Positions 26,490 through 36,071 are shown, counted from the first letter of the stretch. The stretch is DNA of 64,000 nt from Catellatospora methionotrophica (GCF_011297335.1 NZ_JAAOTJ010000006.1:124001-188000), one strand, 5' to 3'. Numbers and translations: made by a program. The notes: generated by a model from the sequence alone, not told the origin.

Positions 26490-27731
26490 ATGACGGTGCG
26501 GGGCTGGGCCTGGCTGACGTTGGTCGTCCTATGTGCCGCGCTGGCGGTGACCGTGGCGGTGCTGGTGCCCTGGCACCGGCCGCCCGCGCCGCGCGCCGAC
26601 CAGCTCGCCGCGCTCGCCGAACTGCCCGCCGACCGGGTCGCCAAGGCCCGCGAGCTGCGCGGCGAGCTGCGCTGGATCACCTACCCGGCGATGCTGCTCG
26701 GGCTGGCCGTGGCGCTGGTGCTGGGGCTGACCCCGCTCGGCTCCTGGCTGGTCGGGCTGGTGCCCGGCCCGTGGGCGGCCAAGGTGCTCGGCGGCGGCCT
26801 GCTGGTGCTGGGCGTGGCGGACCTGATCACGCTGCCGTTCGCGGCGTGGCGGCACACGGTGGCGGTGCGCTACGGGCTCTCCACCCAGGACTGGGGCGGC
26901 TGGGCGGTCGACCTGCTCAAGGGGTACGCCGTGGGCGCGGTGCTCGGCGCGATCGCCCTGCTCGGCTTCTTCGGCCTGACCAGGCTGGCGCCGAACTGGT
27001 GGTGGGCCTTCGGCGCGGTCGGCGCGGCGGCGCTGGTGGTGCTGCTCAGCTTCGTGTTCCCGGTGCTGATCGAGCCGGTGTTCAACAAGTTCACGCCGAT
27101 GGCCGACGGCCCGCTGCGCACCGAACTCATGGAACTCGCCCAGCGCGACGGGGTGCCGGTGCGCGACGTGCTCGTCGCCGACGCCTCCCGGCGCACCACC
27201 GCGCTCAACGCGTACGTCAGCGGCATCGGCCCGACCCGGCGCATCGTCGTCTACGACACGCTGCTGCGCGAGGCCCCGCAGTCGGAGATCGTCGCCGTGG
27301 CCGCGCACGAGCTGGGCCACGCCGAACGCGGTGACGTGGTGATCGGCACGGTCATCGGGGCGCTCGGGACGTCGATCTTCGTGGTCGGCCTGTACCTGCT
27401 CGGCGGGTGGGGCTGGCTGCTGCGCCGGGCCGGGGTCGACTCGATCGCCGAACCCCGCGCGATCGGCCTGCTGCTGGCCGTCGCCACGTTCGGCGGCCTG
27501 CTCGCGGGGCCGGCGCAGGCGTACGTGTCGCGGCTGCTGGAGGCGCGCGCCGACGAGCACGCCCTGGAGCTGACCGGCGACCCGGCCGGGTTCGAGCAGA
27601 TGCAGGGGCGGCTGTCCCTGGTCAACCTCGGCGACCCCGACCCGCCCGCCTGGGAGCAGGGACTGTTCGGCAGCCACCCGACCACCGTCGAGCGGATGGC
27701 CGCCGCCCGCGCCTACGCCCGCGACCACTGA
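26490..27731 (+). CDS. M48-family membrane metallopeptidase (CAAX protease-like)
   Basis: 413 residues with about seven membrane helices. The zinc site AAHELGHAERGD (HExxH near 272-276) and the third ligand Glu in ARADEHALELTG are present, matching the Ste24/HtpX-like architecture. It likely degrades or processes membrane proteins at the cytoplasmic face. It follows the NYN gene by 20 bp and may be co-transcribed. The TGA stop is the first part of a run of four 16-bp tandem repeats. Confidence 0.87.
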   Translation: MTVRGWAWLTLVVLCAALAVTVAVLVPWHRPPAPRADQLAALAELPADRVAKARELRGELRWITYPAMLLGLAVALVLGLTPLGSWLVGLVPGPWAAKVLGGGLLVLGVADLITLPFAAWRHTVAVRYGLSTQDWGGWAVDLLKGYAVGAVLGAIALLGFFGLTRLAPNWWWAFGAVGAAALVVLLSFVFPVLIEPVFNKFTPMADGPLRTELMELAQRDGVPVRDVLVADASRRTTALNAYVSGIGPTRRIVVYDTLLREAPQSEIVAVAAHELGHAERGDVVIGTVIGALGTSIFVVGLYLLGGWGWLLRRAGVDSIAEPRAIGLLLAVATFGGLLAGPAQAYVSRLLEARADEHALELTGDPAGFEQMQGRLSLVNLGDPDPPAWEQGLFGSHPTTVERMAAARAYARDH

Positions 27732-27792
27732 CCCCTGCCGCCGGTGACCCCTGCCGCCGGTGACCCCTGCCACCGGTGACCCTTGCCGCCAG
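27729..27792. repeat. Four tandem 16-bp repeats
   Basis: TGACCCCTGCCGCCGG occurs at 27729-27744 and 27745-27760, with one change at 27761-27776 and three differences at 27777-27792. The first TGA is the stop codon of the M48 gene, so the array is a duplication of its stop region. The copy number could vary between strains. Confidence 0.9.
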
Positions 27793-27796
27793 ACAA

Positions 27797-27857
27797 GATC
27801 AGTGTTTGTGGTCATGATCTGTGGCTGGACCGCAGATCATGACACCAAACCGCGATC
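27797..27857. repeat. Palindrome family B, copy 2 (61 bp)
   Basis: GATC-bounded 61-bp palindrome; the inner 10-11 bp of the arms (TCATGATCTG with CAGATCATGA) pair perfectly and outer parts pair with five mismatches. Shares the core GGACCGCAGATC with copy 3. Located 5 bp after the tandem repeat array and 44 bp upstream of pimB'. Confidence 0.85.
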
Positions 27858-27901
27858 TCGGCGTTGCCGGACGGGGATCGCAGGCCCGGTAGGCTGCCCG
27901 G

Positions 27902-29032
27902 ATGCGCACGCTGCTGGTGACCAACGACTTCCCGCCCCGCCCCGGAGGCATCCAGCAGTTCCTGCACAACCTCGCCATCCGCCAGCCCGACGGCGAACTC
28001 GTCGTCTACTCCTCGACCTGGCGCGACCCGGGGCAGTTCGACGCCGAGCAGCCCTATCCGGTGGTCCGGGACCGGACCGGGGTGCTGCTGCCCACCCCGC
28101 GCGTCGCCCGGCGGGTCGCCGAACTGGCCCGCGCGGAGGGCTGCGACCGGGTCTGGTTCGGCGCGGCCGCGCCGCTCGGGCTGCTGGCCCAGGGCCTGCG
28201 CAAGCGGGCCGGGGTGCGGCGGGCGGTCGGCATCACGCACGGGCACGAGATCGGCTGGGCGGCCCTGCCCGCCGCGCGCAGCGCGCTGCGCCGCATCGCC
28301 GACGGCAATGACGTGCTCACCTACCTAGGCGAATACCAGCGGGTGCGCCTCGCGAAGGCGCTGGGGGAGCGGACCAGCCTGCAACGGCTCGCCCCGGGCG
28401 TGGACTCGGCGATGTACCACCCCGACGTGAACGGCGCGGTGGTACGCGACCGGCACGGCCTCACCGGCCGCCCCGTGATCGTCTGCGTCTCCCGGCTGGT
28501 GCCCCGCAAGGGCCAGGACACGCTGGTACGCGCGCTGCCGCTGGTCCGCCGCGCGATCCCGGACGCGGCGCTGCTGCTGGTCGGCGGCGGACCGCACCGG
28601 CCCACCGTGCAGCGGCTGGCCCGCGAGCTGGACGTGGCCGACCACGTGGTGTTCACCGGCTCGGTGCAGTGGGCGGAACTGCCGATGCACTACGCGGCCG
28701 GGGACGTCTTCGCGATGCCGTGCCGCACCCGCAACCGCGGCCTCGACGTCGAGGGCCTGGGCATCGTCTACCTGGAGGCGTCCGCCGTGGGCCTGCCGGT
28801 CATCGCCGGGGACTCCGGTGGCGCGCCCGACGCCGTCCGTGAGGGCGAGACCGGCTACGTGGTGCCCGGCCGGGACGTGGCCGCACTCGCCGCCCGCCTG
28901 GTCGAGCTCCTGTCCGACGACGCCCTGCGGGCCAAGATGGGCGCGGCGGGGCGCTCCTGGGTCGAGCAGGAGTGGGGCTGGGACCTCCAGGCCCGCCGCC
29001 TACGCGCCCTGCTGTCCGGCGACCCCGCCTGA
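27902..29032 (+). CDS. pimB: GDP-mannose-dependent phosphatidylinositol mannosyltransferase (PimB' type)
   Basis: 376-residue GT4 (GT-B fold) glycosyltransferase. The N-terminal TNDFPPRPGGIQQF glycine-rich loop, VSRLVPRKGQD at the start of the C-terminal domain, and the signature PCRTRNRGLDVEGLGIVYLE with the EX7E motif match the actinobacterial PimB' group (Rv2188c), which adds the second mannose to PI-mannoside at the inner membrane face. ATG start 27902, no strong Shine-Dalgarno. Together with the MptA-like gene at the window end this indicates lipomannan-type envelope glycolipids. Confidence 0.88.
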   Translation: MRTLLVTNDFPPRPGGIQQFLHNLAIRQPDGELVVYSSTWRDPGQFDAEQPYPVVRDRTGVLLPTPRVARRVAELARAEGCDRVWFGAAAPLGLLAQGLRKRAGVRRAVGITHGHEIGWAALPAARSALRRIADGNDVLTYLGEYQRVRLAKALGERTSLQRLAPGVDSAMYHPDVNGAVVRDRHGLTGRPVIVCVSRLVPRKGQDTLVRALPLVRRAIPDAALLLVGGGPHRPTVQRLARELDVADHVVFTGSVQWAELPMHYAAGDVFAMPCRTRNRGLDVEGLGIVYLEASAVGLPVIAGDSGGAPDAVREGETGYVVPGRDVAALAARLVELLSDDALRAKMGAAGRSWVEQEWGWDLQARRLRALLSGDPA

Positions 29033-29084
29033 CCGGATTCCACCCGAACGGCCGACCCGATACGAGTGCCACTCGTCGTCGGGG

Positions 29085-30563
29085 TCAGTCTTCGCGGGGC
29101 CATTCGTGGACGGGGATGTTCTGGTGCATGTGGGTCATGTAGCGCAGCAGCATCTCGCGGAGGGCCTCGGGGCGGTCCAGGCCGCCGCGTTCGAGGCGGT
29201 GGACGGTGTCGATCTGCCAGGTCGCGCCGTTGCGGCGGAGCAGGCAGCGCTGCTCGATGATGCCCAGCAGGCGGTCGCGCTCGCGGGAGTCGACGCCCCA
29301 GCTCTCCAGGCCCTGGTGGGCCAGGGGCAGCAGCCTGCGCAGGACCAGTTCGTACGCGGTGAGGTAGCCGAGGTCGGGCCAGTACAGGTGGGCGCCGATG
29401 CCGTGGCGCGCGCCGGTGTAGAAGTTCTCGTCGGCCTGCTTGAACGGCATCCGGGACCACACCGGCAGGCCGCCCTCGGCCAGGGTGCGGACCAGGCCGA
29501 ACCAGAACGCCGCGTTGGCCATGATGTCGATGACGGTCGGCCCGGCGGGCAGCACCCGGTTCTCGACCCGCACGTGCGGCATACCGTCGGCGACGTCGTA
29601 CACCGGGCGGTTCCAGCGGTAGATGGTGCCGTTGTGCAGGCGAAGCTCGGTCAGCTCGGGCACCTCGCCACCGGCGAGCTGGTCGGCGGGGTCGTCGTCG
29701 GTGCTGATCGGCAGCAGGGCGGGGAAGTAGCGGACGTTCTCCTCGAACAGGTCGAAGACCGAGGTGATCCAGCGCTCGCCGAACCAGACGCGGGGGCGTA
29801 CCCCCTGGGCCTTGATCTCTTCCGGCCGGGTGTCGGTGGCCTGCTTGAACAGCGGGATGCGGGTCTCGTGCCACAGCTCGTGCCCGAACAGGAACGGCGA
29901 GTTGGCCGCGATGGCCAACTGCACCCCGGCGATGGCCTGGGCGGCGTTCCAGTACGCGCCGAACTGCGCCGGGCTGACCTGCAGGTGCAGCTGGGCGCTG
30001 GTGCAGGCGGCCTCGGGGGCGATGGTGTCGGCGGTGACGGTGAGCGGGTCCGGCCCGTCGATGCTGATGCGCAGGTCCTCGCCCCGGGCGGCGAACACCT
30101 GCTCGTTGATCAGCGCGTAGCGGGGGTTGGTCGACAGCGCCTCGCCGGTCAGGTGCTCGGTGCGCAGCGTCGGCAGGATGCCGATCATGGAGGTGTGCGC
30201 GCCGACGGTGCGGGCCTTGTCCTCGGCGGCGTTCAGGCTGGCCCGGATCTGCTCCTCGTACGCCGTCAGCCCGCCGCCCGCCAGCTCCCGGGGCGGAACG
30301 TTGATCTCGATGTTGAACTGGCCGAGTTCGGTGACGAACGACGGGTCGGCGATGGCGGCGAGCACGTCGGCGTTGCGCATCGACGGCAGGCCCCGCTCGT
30401 CGACGAGGTTGAGCTCGATCTCCAGGCCGGTGAGCGGGCGCTCGAAGTCGAACTGGGACTCGCCCAGCATCAGCGCGAACACGTCCAGGCACCGGCGGAC
30501 CTTCTCCCGGTACCGCGCACGGTCCGCGCGGGTGAAGACGTGTCGCTGCACCTCGTCGCCCAT
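29085..30563 (-). CDS. Glutamate-cysteine ligase family 2 (GCS2) protein
   Basis: 492 residues of the carboxylate-amine ligase GCS2 superfamily. Seen are GLEIELNLVDERG near the N-terminus, ELGQFNIEINVPP, RVWFGERW, LHNGTIYRWNRPVYD and HVRVENRVLPAGPTVID, which are the conserved acidic and arginine positions for ATP-Mg and amino-acid binding. Actinobacteria rely on mycothiol, so the true substrate pair may not be Glu+Cys. ATG 30561-30563 chosen; upstream in-frame sequence is low complexity. Convergent with pimB'. Confidence 0.82.
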   Translation of the reverse strand: MGDEVQRHVFTRADRARYREKVRRCLDVFALMLGESQFDFERPLTGLEIELNLVDERGLPSMRNADVLAAIADPSFVTELGQFNIEINVPPRELAGGGLTAYEEQIRASLNAAEDKARTVGAHTSMIGILPTLRTEHLTGEALSTNPRYALINEQVFAARGEDLRISIDGPDPLTVTADTIAPEAACTSAQLHLQVSPAQFGAYWNAAQAIAGVQLAIAANSPFLFGHELWHETRIPLFKQATDTRPEEIKAQGVRPRVWFGERWITSVFDLFEENVRYFPALLPISTDDDPADQLAGGEVPELTELRLHNGTIYRWNRPVYDVADGMPHVRVENRVLPAGPTVIDIMANAAFWFGLVRTLAEGGLPVWSRMPFKQADENFYTGARHGIGAHLYWPDLGYLTAYELVLRRLLPLAHQGLESWGVDSRERDRLLGIIEQRCLLRRNGATWQIDTVHRLERGGLDRPEALREMLLRYMTHMHQNIPVHEWPRED

Positions 30564-30657
30564 CGGGCGATCACCGCCCCTGCTCTGCGATCCTTCGCTA
30601 ATGTCCCATAGATCCCTGCCCGAAGGCAGCCGGACGGAAACATGGCTCCCCACGCGA

Positions 30658-30689
30658 AGGGCGCCCGACCACACGCGGCCGGGCGCCCT
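30658..30689 (-). terminator. Terminator after the HIT gene
   Basis: AGGGCGCCCG (30658-30667) pairs with 30680-30689 around a 12-nt loop, 15 bp downstream of the HIT stop on the minus strand. Confidence 0.65.
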
Positions 30690-30703
30690 CAGGTCGCGTC
30701 GGC

Positions 30704-31222
30704 TCAGGCGAGGCGGGCCAGTTCGGCCGCGATGGCCTCGCGGAGCTGGTCGTACTCCTCGGCCTTCGGCGAGACGAGCACGTCGTGCTCCTCGGCGAAG
30801 CGCACCTCGTTCGGATACCTCCACACGGGGGCGTCGCGGAACTCGCGGGCCTCCCACGAGTAGCGGGGGTGGATGTGCGCGTGCAGGTGGTGCAGCGAGT
30901 TGCCGAGGATCTCGTAGTTGAGGCGGCGGAACGCGGGGTCGAAACCGTTGCAGGCGGCGAACACCGCCTCACCGAGCAGGCCCATGTCGGCCAGGAAGTC
31001 CGCCCGCTGGGTGCGGGTCAGGTCGGTGAGATGGTCCGCGTTGTCCACGTCGGACAGCAGCACGCAGTAGCCCGGCAGGTGCTGCGTGTCGCCGAAGACG
31101 GCGTACCCGCTGTTGAGCTTGGCCATGACGAGGGGGTTGTCGCCGCGCCGGGCAGCACCCAGCCGGTCGGTCCGCCAGTCGGTGAGCAGCTCGTCACCGC
31201 TGGCGTGGGCGTGCCGCCCCAT
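30704..31222 (-). CDS. HIT-family nucleotide hydrolase/transferase
   Basis: 172 residues with the histidine-triad motif in NSLHHLHAHIHPRY (HxHxHxx). The N-terminal half (VMAKLNSGYAVFGDTQHLPG) is the typical nucleotide-binding HIT strand region. The ATG shares a TGATG junction with the stop codon of the LuxR-type regulator, so it is the last cistron of the two-component operon; a link between the pathways is not obvious. Confidence 0.85.
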   Translation of the reverse strand: MGRHAHASGDELLTDWRTDRLGAARRGDNPLVMAKLNSGYAVFGDTQHLPGYCVLLSDVDNADHLTDLTRTQRADFLADMGLLGEAVFAACNGFDPAFRRLNYEILGNSLHHLHAHIHPRYSWEAREFRDAPVWRYPNEVRFAEEHDVLVSPKAEEYDQLREAIAAELARLA

Positions 31223-31893
31223 CAGGACAGGTTCGGGGCGTCGGGCGCCTGCAGCAGGCCGAGGCGCAGCGCGGTCATCAGGGCCTGGGCGCGGTTGGCG
31301 GCGCCCAGCTTCTCGTACAGCTTCGAGATGTGCGTCTTGGCCGTCGACTCGCTGACGAACAGCTGCTTGGCGATGCCGGACACGCTCATGCCCTCGGCCA
31401 GCAGCTTGAGCACCTGGCCCTCGCGCGGGCTGAGCTGCGGGCCGCTCGGGGTCAGTCGGCGCTTCATGGCCTCGGCCAGGTCGGCGGCGGTGAACGCGCT
31501 GGGCGCGCTGGCCGCGTGCCGGGCCGCCGCGACGACCTCGTCGGCCGGGGCGGTCTTGGGCACGAACGCGCTGGCACCGGCCTCGAGAGCGCCGAAGAGC
31601 TGGTCGTCGCCCGCGTACATGGTGAGCACCACGATGCCCATGGTCGAGCTGGACTTGCGCAGCGTGCGGGTGGCCTCCAGACCGCTGCCGTCGGGCAGGC
31701 GGAGATCCATGATCACCACGTCGGGGTGCAGGGCGCCCGCCTGGCGTACGGCCTCGGCGGCGGTGCTCGCCTCGCCGACGACCTCGAACTGGCGGTCCCG
31801 CTCGAACGCGTGACGAAGTCCCTTGCGGATCAGGTCATGATCGTCGACGAGCAGGACTTTGGTGCGCCCTGTCGGCACAGTACTGGTAGACAT
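31222..31893 (-). CDS. LuxR/NarL-type response regulator
   Basis: 223 residues: receiver domain with the acidic pair VDDHD (15-19), phospho-acceptor Asp in DVVIMDLRLPDGSG and Lys in FVPKTAP, then a LuxR-type helix-turn-helix (LSPREGQVLKLLAEGMSVSG, ESTAKTHISKLYEKL). ATG 31891-31893 follows AGGGGAG. It lies directly downstream of a NarL-type sensor kinase, with a 54-bp gap, and is almost certainly its partner. Target genes are not evident. Confidence 0.92.
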   Translation of the reverse strand: MSTSTVPTGRTKVLLVDDHDLIRKGLRHAFERDRQFEVVGEASTAAEAVRQAGALHPDVVIMDLRLPDGSGLEATRTLRKSSSTMGIVVLTMYAGDDQLFGALEAGASAFVPKTAPADEVVAAARHAASAPSAFTAADLAEAMKRRLTPSGPQLSPREGQVLKLLAEGMSVSGIAKQLFVSESTAKTHISKLYEKLGAANRAQALMTALRLGLLQAPDAPNLS

Positions 31894-31947
31894 GCCCGCT
31901 TTTCTCCCCTTCTGGCACCCGCGCTCTGGCTGTGCGGGTGACACACG

Positions 31948-33666
31948 TTATCGCGTCGCCCGGCCCTCTTGTCGAGAGGAACCGCCCACGACCACGGCGA
32001 CGGTCGTCCCCACCGGGTCTCGAGGCCTGATCTCGAGTCGGCCCCGGATACGTTCCGCCCTCTCCGCCATGATCGCAAGACCGTAGCGTCCGTCCGTACG
32101 CTCATCGGGTATGCCCTTGCCGTCGTCGGACACCTCGATCAGGCCGTATGGCGGGTCGACGGTGCAGGTCACCCATAGGTTCGCGGCATTCGCGTGCTTT
32201 CGGGCGTTGGTGATCGCCTCCTGCGCGATCCGGAGCAGCTCCGACTCGATCGAGGCGGGCAACCGGCCCGCCTCGTCCAGCGACAGGTTCACCTTCAGCC
32301 CGGCCTGGTTGCCCGAGATCCGGGCGAACTCGGCGATGGCCGCGGTGAGCCCGCCATGCCGGTCAACCTCGCTGCGCAGCTCGAACAGGCTCAGCCGCAG
32401 CTCGGTGATGACCCGGGTGATCTCGGCCCGGAGCACGCGCAGCTCGTCGGCGGTGTCCTCGGCCCCCTCCGGCAGCGTCGCCTGCGCGTTGTCCACGCCG
32501 TACCCGATCATCACGAGTTCCTGCGCGACGCCGTCGTGGATCTCGCGGGCCAGCCGCTGGCGCTCCTCGTTGGTGGCGATCGAGCGCACCTCCTCGAACA
32601 GCAGCGCGGCCTCCAGCCGCAGTGCCGCCGGGGTGGCCGCCGAGACGATCCGGCCGGTCAGCGCGGGCGGGTAGCCGTTGGTGCCGTCGCGCTCCAGGGC
32701 GACCAGGCCCACCGTGCGCACCCCGGCGATCAGGGGCACCACCAGGGCCGAGACAGGCCCGGTCTGGTCGAAGGAGCGCAGCTGGGAGCGGCCCGAGACC
32801 TGCGGCTGCTGGCTGGCCCACGCGTCGGCGATGGCCGAGTCCGCGTCGAGGCTGGTCTCCCAGGCCGCGCGGGTCGAGGTGTCGTCGGCCTCCACGCCGA
32901 ACTGGGCCAGCACCACCAGGCGGCCCGCGCCGCTGGCGGCCAGCACCGCGGCCCGCTGCGGCCGGCCGATCGGGCGCAGCTCCTCCAGCAGGTGCTCGGC
33001 GATGCTGCCCGGGTCCAGGGTCGCGCCCGGTAGCTGACGGGCCACCTGGCGCAGCTGGGTGAGCAGGCGGGTGGCCTCGGCGTACGGCTGGGGGGTGCGG
33101 CGGATCAGGGCGGCCCGCTGCATCGCGCCGGTGGTGATGGTGCCGACCGCGGCCAGGATCAGCCACTGCGCGCAGGCGGCCAGGTAGCCGAAGTGGCTCA
33201 GCTGGCTGGTGCCGTCGGGCAGCACGGTCAGCCAGCCCGCCACGGCCAGCGTCACCGCGGCCGTGCTGAGCAGCCCGGCCGACTCCAGCGGGCGGTGGTT
33301 GAGCATCGCGGCGGTGATCGGCACGGCCAGGTACGGCAGGATCGCCGAGGCGCCCGCGCCGTCCGACAGCGCGTACATCTGGTCGGCGGCCAGCGCGATG
33401 GCGCTCGCGCCCAGGCCGACCAGCACCGTCTCGGCGAACCGGCCCAGCGGCGCGAGCACGGCGTGCCGGGGCGTGAGCACGCCCGGCAGCCCGGCCAGGG
33501 CCAGCAGGGCGACCCAGCGCAGCTCACCCCAGTCCTTGGTGGCCGCCATGATCAGCACGCCGACCAGCAGCAGCATGGTGCCGCGTACCGCGATGGCGAT
33601 CAGCTGCGAGGCCGGGATGCGCCGCATGAGGCGGCGCTTCGGGCGCTCAGCGGTGGTAGATGGCAT
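31948..33666 (-). CDS. NarL-type sensor histidine kinase with GAF domain
   Basis: 572 residues. Six predicted membrane helices (about 20-175), a GAF-like domain (about 210-340), a HisKA_3 dimerisation helix with the phospho-acceptor His in RLAREIHDGVAQEL, and an HATPase domain (AQEAITNARKHANA, then DDGKGIPDER and GRYGLAIMAERA). ATG 33664-33666 is supported by GGAGGAG at 6 nt; it overlaps the end of the upstream acyl-CoA ligase gene by 20 bp, so all three genes (ligase, kinase, regulator) are probably one transcript. The signal is unknown. Confidence 0.9.
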   Translation of the reverse strand: MPSTTAERPKRRLMRRIPASQLIAIAVRGTMLLLVGVLIMAATKDWGELRWVALLALAGLPGVLTPRHAVLAPLGRFAETVLVGLGASAIALAADQMYALSDGAGASAILPYLAVPITAAMLNHRPLESAGLLSTAAVTLAVAGWLTVLPDGTSQLSHFGYLAACAQWLILAAVGTITTGAMQRAALIRRTPQPYAEATRLLTQLRQVARQLPGATLDPGSIAEHLLEELRPIGRPQRAAVLAASGAGRLVVLAQFGVEADDTSTRAAWETSLDADSAIADAWASQQPQVSGRSQLRSFDQTGPVSALVVPLIAGVRTVGLVALERDGTNGYPPALTGRIVSAATPAALRLEAALLFEEVRSIATNEERQRLAREIHDGVAQELVMIGYGVDNAQATLPEGAEDTADELRVLRAEITRVITELRLSLFELRSEVDRHGGLTAAIAEFARISGNQAGLKVNLSLDEAGRLPASIESELLRIAQEAITNARKHANAANLWVTCTVDPPYGLIEVSDDGKGIPDERTDGRYGLAIMAERAERIRGRLEIRPRDPVGTTVAVVVGGSSRQEGRATR

Positions 33667-35431
33667 CGATCTCCTCCGCGTACTCCTTCATCACGACCGC
33701 GCGCTTGACCTTCAGCGACGGGGTCAGTTCGCCGGTTGCCTCGGTGAAGTCACGGGGCAGGATCGTGAAGACCTTAATGCCCTCGGCCGCCGACACGGCC
33801 TTGTTGGCCTCGGTGACCGCGGCCTGGATCTCGGCGCGCAGGTCGGCGTCGTGCACCAGCTCCGAAACGGGCGTGTCCGGGCGGTCCCGCCCGGCCAGCC
33901 AGGTCGGCAGCGCCTCGGGGTCGACGGTGACCAGCGCGGCGATGAACGGCTGCCGGTCGCCGACCACCATGCACTGGCTGACCAGCGCGTGGGCGCGGAC
34001 CCGGTCCTCCAGCACGGCCGGGGCGACGTTCTTGCCGCCCGCGGTCACGATGAGCTCCTTCTTGCGCCCGGTGATGCGCAGGAAACCGTCGGCGTCGAGC
34101 GAGCCCAGGTCTCCGGTGTGGAACCAGCCGTCGGCGTCGATCGCCTCGGCGGTGGCGGCCGGGTTGTTCCAGTACCCGGGGAAGATGACCTCGCCGCGGG
34201 CCAGGATCTCGCCGTCGTCGGCGATGGCGATGGTCACCCCGGGCAGCGGCTGGCCGACCGTGCCGATGCGCTGCGCGTCCGCCCGGTTGAACGTGATCGC
34301 GGGCGAGGTCTCGGTCAGGCCGTAGCCCTCCAGCACGTTGAGCCCGACGCCGCGGAAGAAGTGGCCCAGCCGTTCGCCCAGCGGCGCGCCGCCGGAGATC
34401 GCGCTGTGGCAGCGCCCGCCCAGGGCGGCCCGCAGCTTGCCGTACACCAGCTTGTCGAAGACCGTGTGCTTGATCTTCAGGCTCAGCCCGGGGCCGCCGG
34501 GCGTTTCGAGGGCCTGGCTGTACGCGATCGCGACGGCCTCGGCCCGGTCGAAGATCGCGCCCTTGCCGGAGCCGTGCGCCTTCTGCCAGGCGCTGTTGTA
34601 GACCTTCTCGAACACCCGGGGCACGCTCAGCAGGAACGTCGGCTGGAACGTGCCCAGGTCGCCGACCAGGTTCTTCACGTCGGCGGTGTGGCTGGTGCGC
34701 ACCCGGCCCTGCACGACGCCGATCTGCAGCAGCCGGGCGAACGCGTGCGCGAGCGGCAGGAACAGCACCGTCGAGGAGCCCTCCTGGAACAGGACGTCCA
34801 GGGCCGGGATCGCGTTGCCGATGTCGGAGAGCATGTTGCGGTGCGTCAGCACGCAGCCCTTGGGCCGGCCGGTGGTGCCGGACGTGTAGACGATGGTCGC
34901 CGGGTCGTCGGCGCTGCCCGACTTGCGCCGCGTCTCGATCTCGGCGGGGTCGACACTCTCTCCCCGCGTGACGAGCGTGGACAGGTCACCACCGTCGATC
35001 TGCCACAGCCGCGACAGGCCGGGCGCGGCCTCGCGCACCGTCGCGGTGTGCGCCGCGGTCTCGGTGAAGCAGCCCACCGCGCCGGAGTCGGCCAGGATCC
35101 ACTGCACCTGCTCGGTGCTGGAGGTCTCGTAGATCGGCACGGTGACCGCGCCGCACGCCCAGATCGCGTAGTCGATCAGCGTCCACTCGAACCGGGTGCG
35201 GCTCATCAGCCCGACCCGGTCGCCGGGCCGCACCCCCGCTTCGACCAGACCGCGCGCCAGCGCGACCACCTCGGCGTGGAACTCCGCGCTGGTGACGTCG
35301 GCCCAGCCGGTCCCCGCGCGGCGGGAGAACTGCACCAGTCGGGGCGTCCGTGCCGCGTTGTCCCACACCGGGTCGGTCAAGCGGTCGGTGTCATCGATGA
35401 TCACCGCCGGGGCCTGTGAAAACTGCCGCAC
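33647..35431 (-). CDS. Long-chain acyl-CoA ligase (FadD15-like)
   Basis: 594-residue ANL-superfamily enzyme. AMP-binding motif TIVYTSGTTGRPKGCVLTH, adenine motif GYGLTETSPAITFN, hinge/catalytic segment GWFHTGDLGSLDADGFLRIT and the C-terminal Lys in TPSLKVKRA are all intact. The GTG at 35429-35431 (VRQFSQAP) is chosen because AAGGAG lies 6-7 nt before it. Corresponds in position to M. tuberculosis fadD15 (Rv2187). It activates fatty acids for lipid synthesis or degradation; the overlap with the sensor kinase suggests shared expression. Confidence 0.9.
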   Translation of the reverse strand: MRQFSQAPAVIIDDTDRLTDPVWDNAARTPRLVQFSRRAGTGWADVTSAEFHAEVVALARGLVEAGVRPGDRVGLMSRTRFEWTLIDYAIWACGAVTVPIYETSSTEQVQWILADSGAVGCFTETAAHTATVREAAPGLSRLWQIDGGDLSTLVTRGESVDPAEIETRRKSGSADDPATIVYTSGTTGRPKGCVLTHRNMLSDIGNAIPALDVLFQEGSSTVLFLPLAHAFARLLQIGVVQGRVRTSHTADVKNLVGDLGTFQPTFLLSVPRVFEKVYNSAWQKAHGSGKGAIFDRAEAVAIAYSQALETPGGPGLSLKIKHTVFDKLVYGKLRAALGGRCHSAISGGAPLGERLGHFFRGVGLNVLEGYGLTETSPAITFNRADAQRIGTVGQPLPGVTIAIADDGEILARGEVIFPGYWNNPAATAEAIDADGWFHTGDLGSLDADGFLRITGRKKELIVTAGGKNVAPAVLEDRVRAHALVSQCMVVGDRQPFIAALVTVDPEALPTWLAGRDRPDTPVSELVHDADLRAEIQAAVTEANKAVSAAEGIKVFTILPRDFTEATGELTPSLKVKRAVVMKEYAEEIDAIYHR

Positions 35432-35625
35432 CAAACGCTCCTTGAGCTGCTCGTTCGGGCACCTGACGCGTCCGCGCCGCCCGGCGGCCAGCGCCGCTGC
35501 CGCCCCCGGCACTGTAGAACGTCGTCCCGGTCCCCCTGCAAACGCTGTCCCTGTTCCGATGGGTTGCCGCCCGTCCGTCGTGGCGGGTCGGTCATGCCCC
35601 GGGCGCTACGGGTAGCCTGCTGTTC

Positions 35626-36069
35626 ATGGCGGAATCCTCCTCCCAGTCGATCGTGATCAACGCCGACCCGGCCCGCATCGCCGAGGTCATCTGCGACTAT
35701 CCCTCGTATCCCCGGTGGACCCAGGCCATCAAGGCCGCTGAGGTGCTCGAGGAGTACGAGGACGGCTACCCGGCCACCGTGCGCTTCGTCATCGACGCGG
35801 GCATCGTGCAGGACGAGTACACCCTGCACTACGACTACGCCGAGGACATCTCGCGGATCGAGTGGCACCTGGTCGCGCCGTCCAAGATGCAGAAGGCGCA
35901 GGACGGGTCCTATGACATCACCGACAACGGCGACGGCACCTGCACGGTGACCTACACGCTGTCGGTGGACCTCTCGATCGGCATGCTGGGCATGTTCAAG
36001 AAGAAGGCCGAGAAGGCGATCATGGATACCGCCCTGAAGGAGCTCAAGAAGCAGGTCGAGGCGGCCTGA
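35626..36069 (+). CDS. SRPBCC-family (polyketide cyclase/START-like) protein
   Basis: 147 residues with the helix-grip fold: SQSIVINADPARIAEVICDY at the start, YPRWTQAIKAAEVLE, then alternating strands and a long C-terminal helix rich in lysine (MFKKKAEKAIMDTALKELKK). Hydrophobic-ligand binding is expected. Located two bases before the next gene, and in the order SRPBCC-unknown-glucokinase that is common in actinomycetes; equivalent to Rv2185c. ATG 35626; no strong Shine-Dalgarno. Confidence 0.85.
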   Translation: MAESSSQSIVINADPARIAEVICDYPSYPRWTQAIKAAEVLEEYEDGYPATVRFVIDAGIVQDEYTLHYDYAEDISRIEWHLVAPSKMQKAQDGSYDITDNGDGTCTVTYTLSVDLSIGMLGMFKKKAEKAIMDTALKELKKQVEAA

Positions 36070-36071
36070 GC

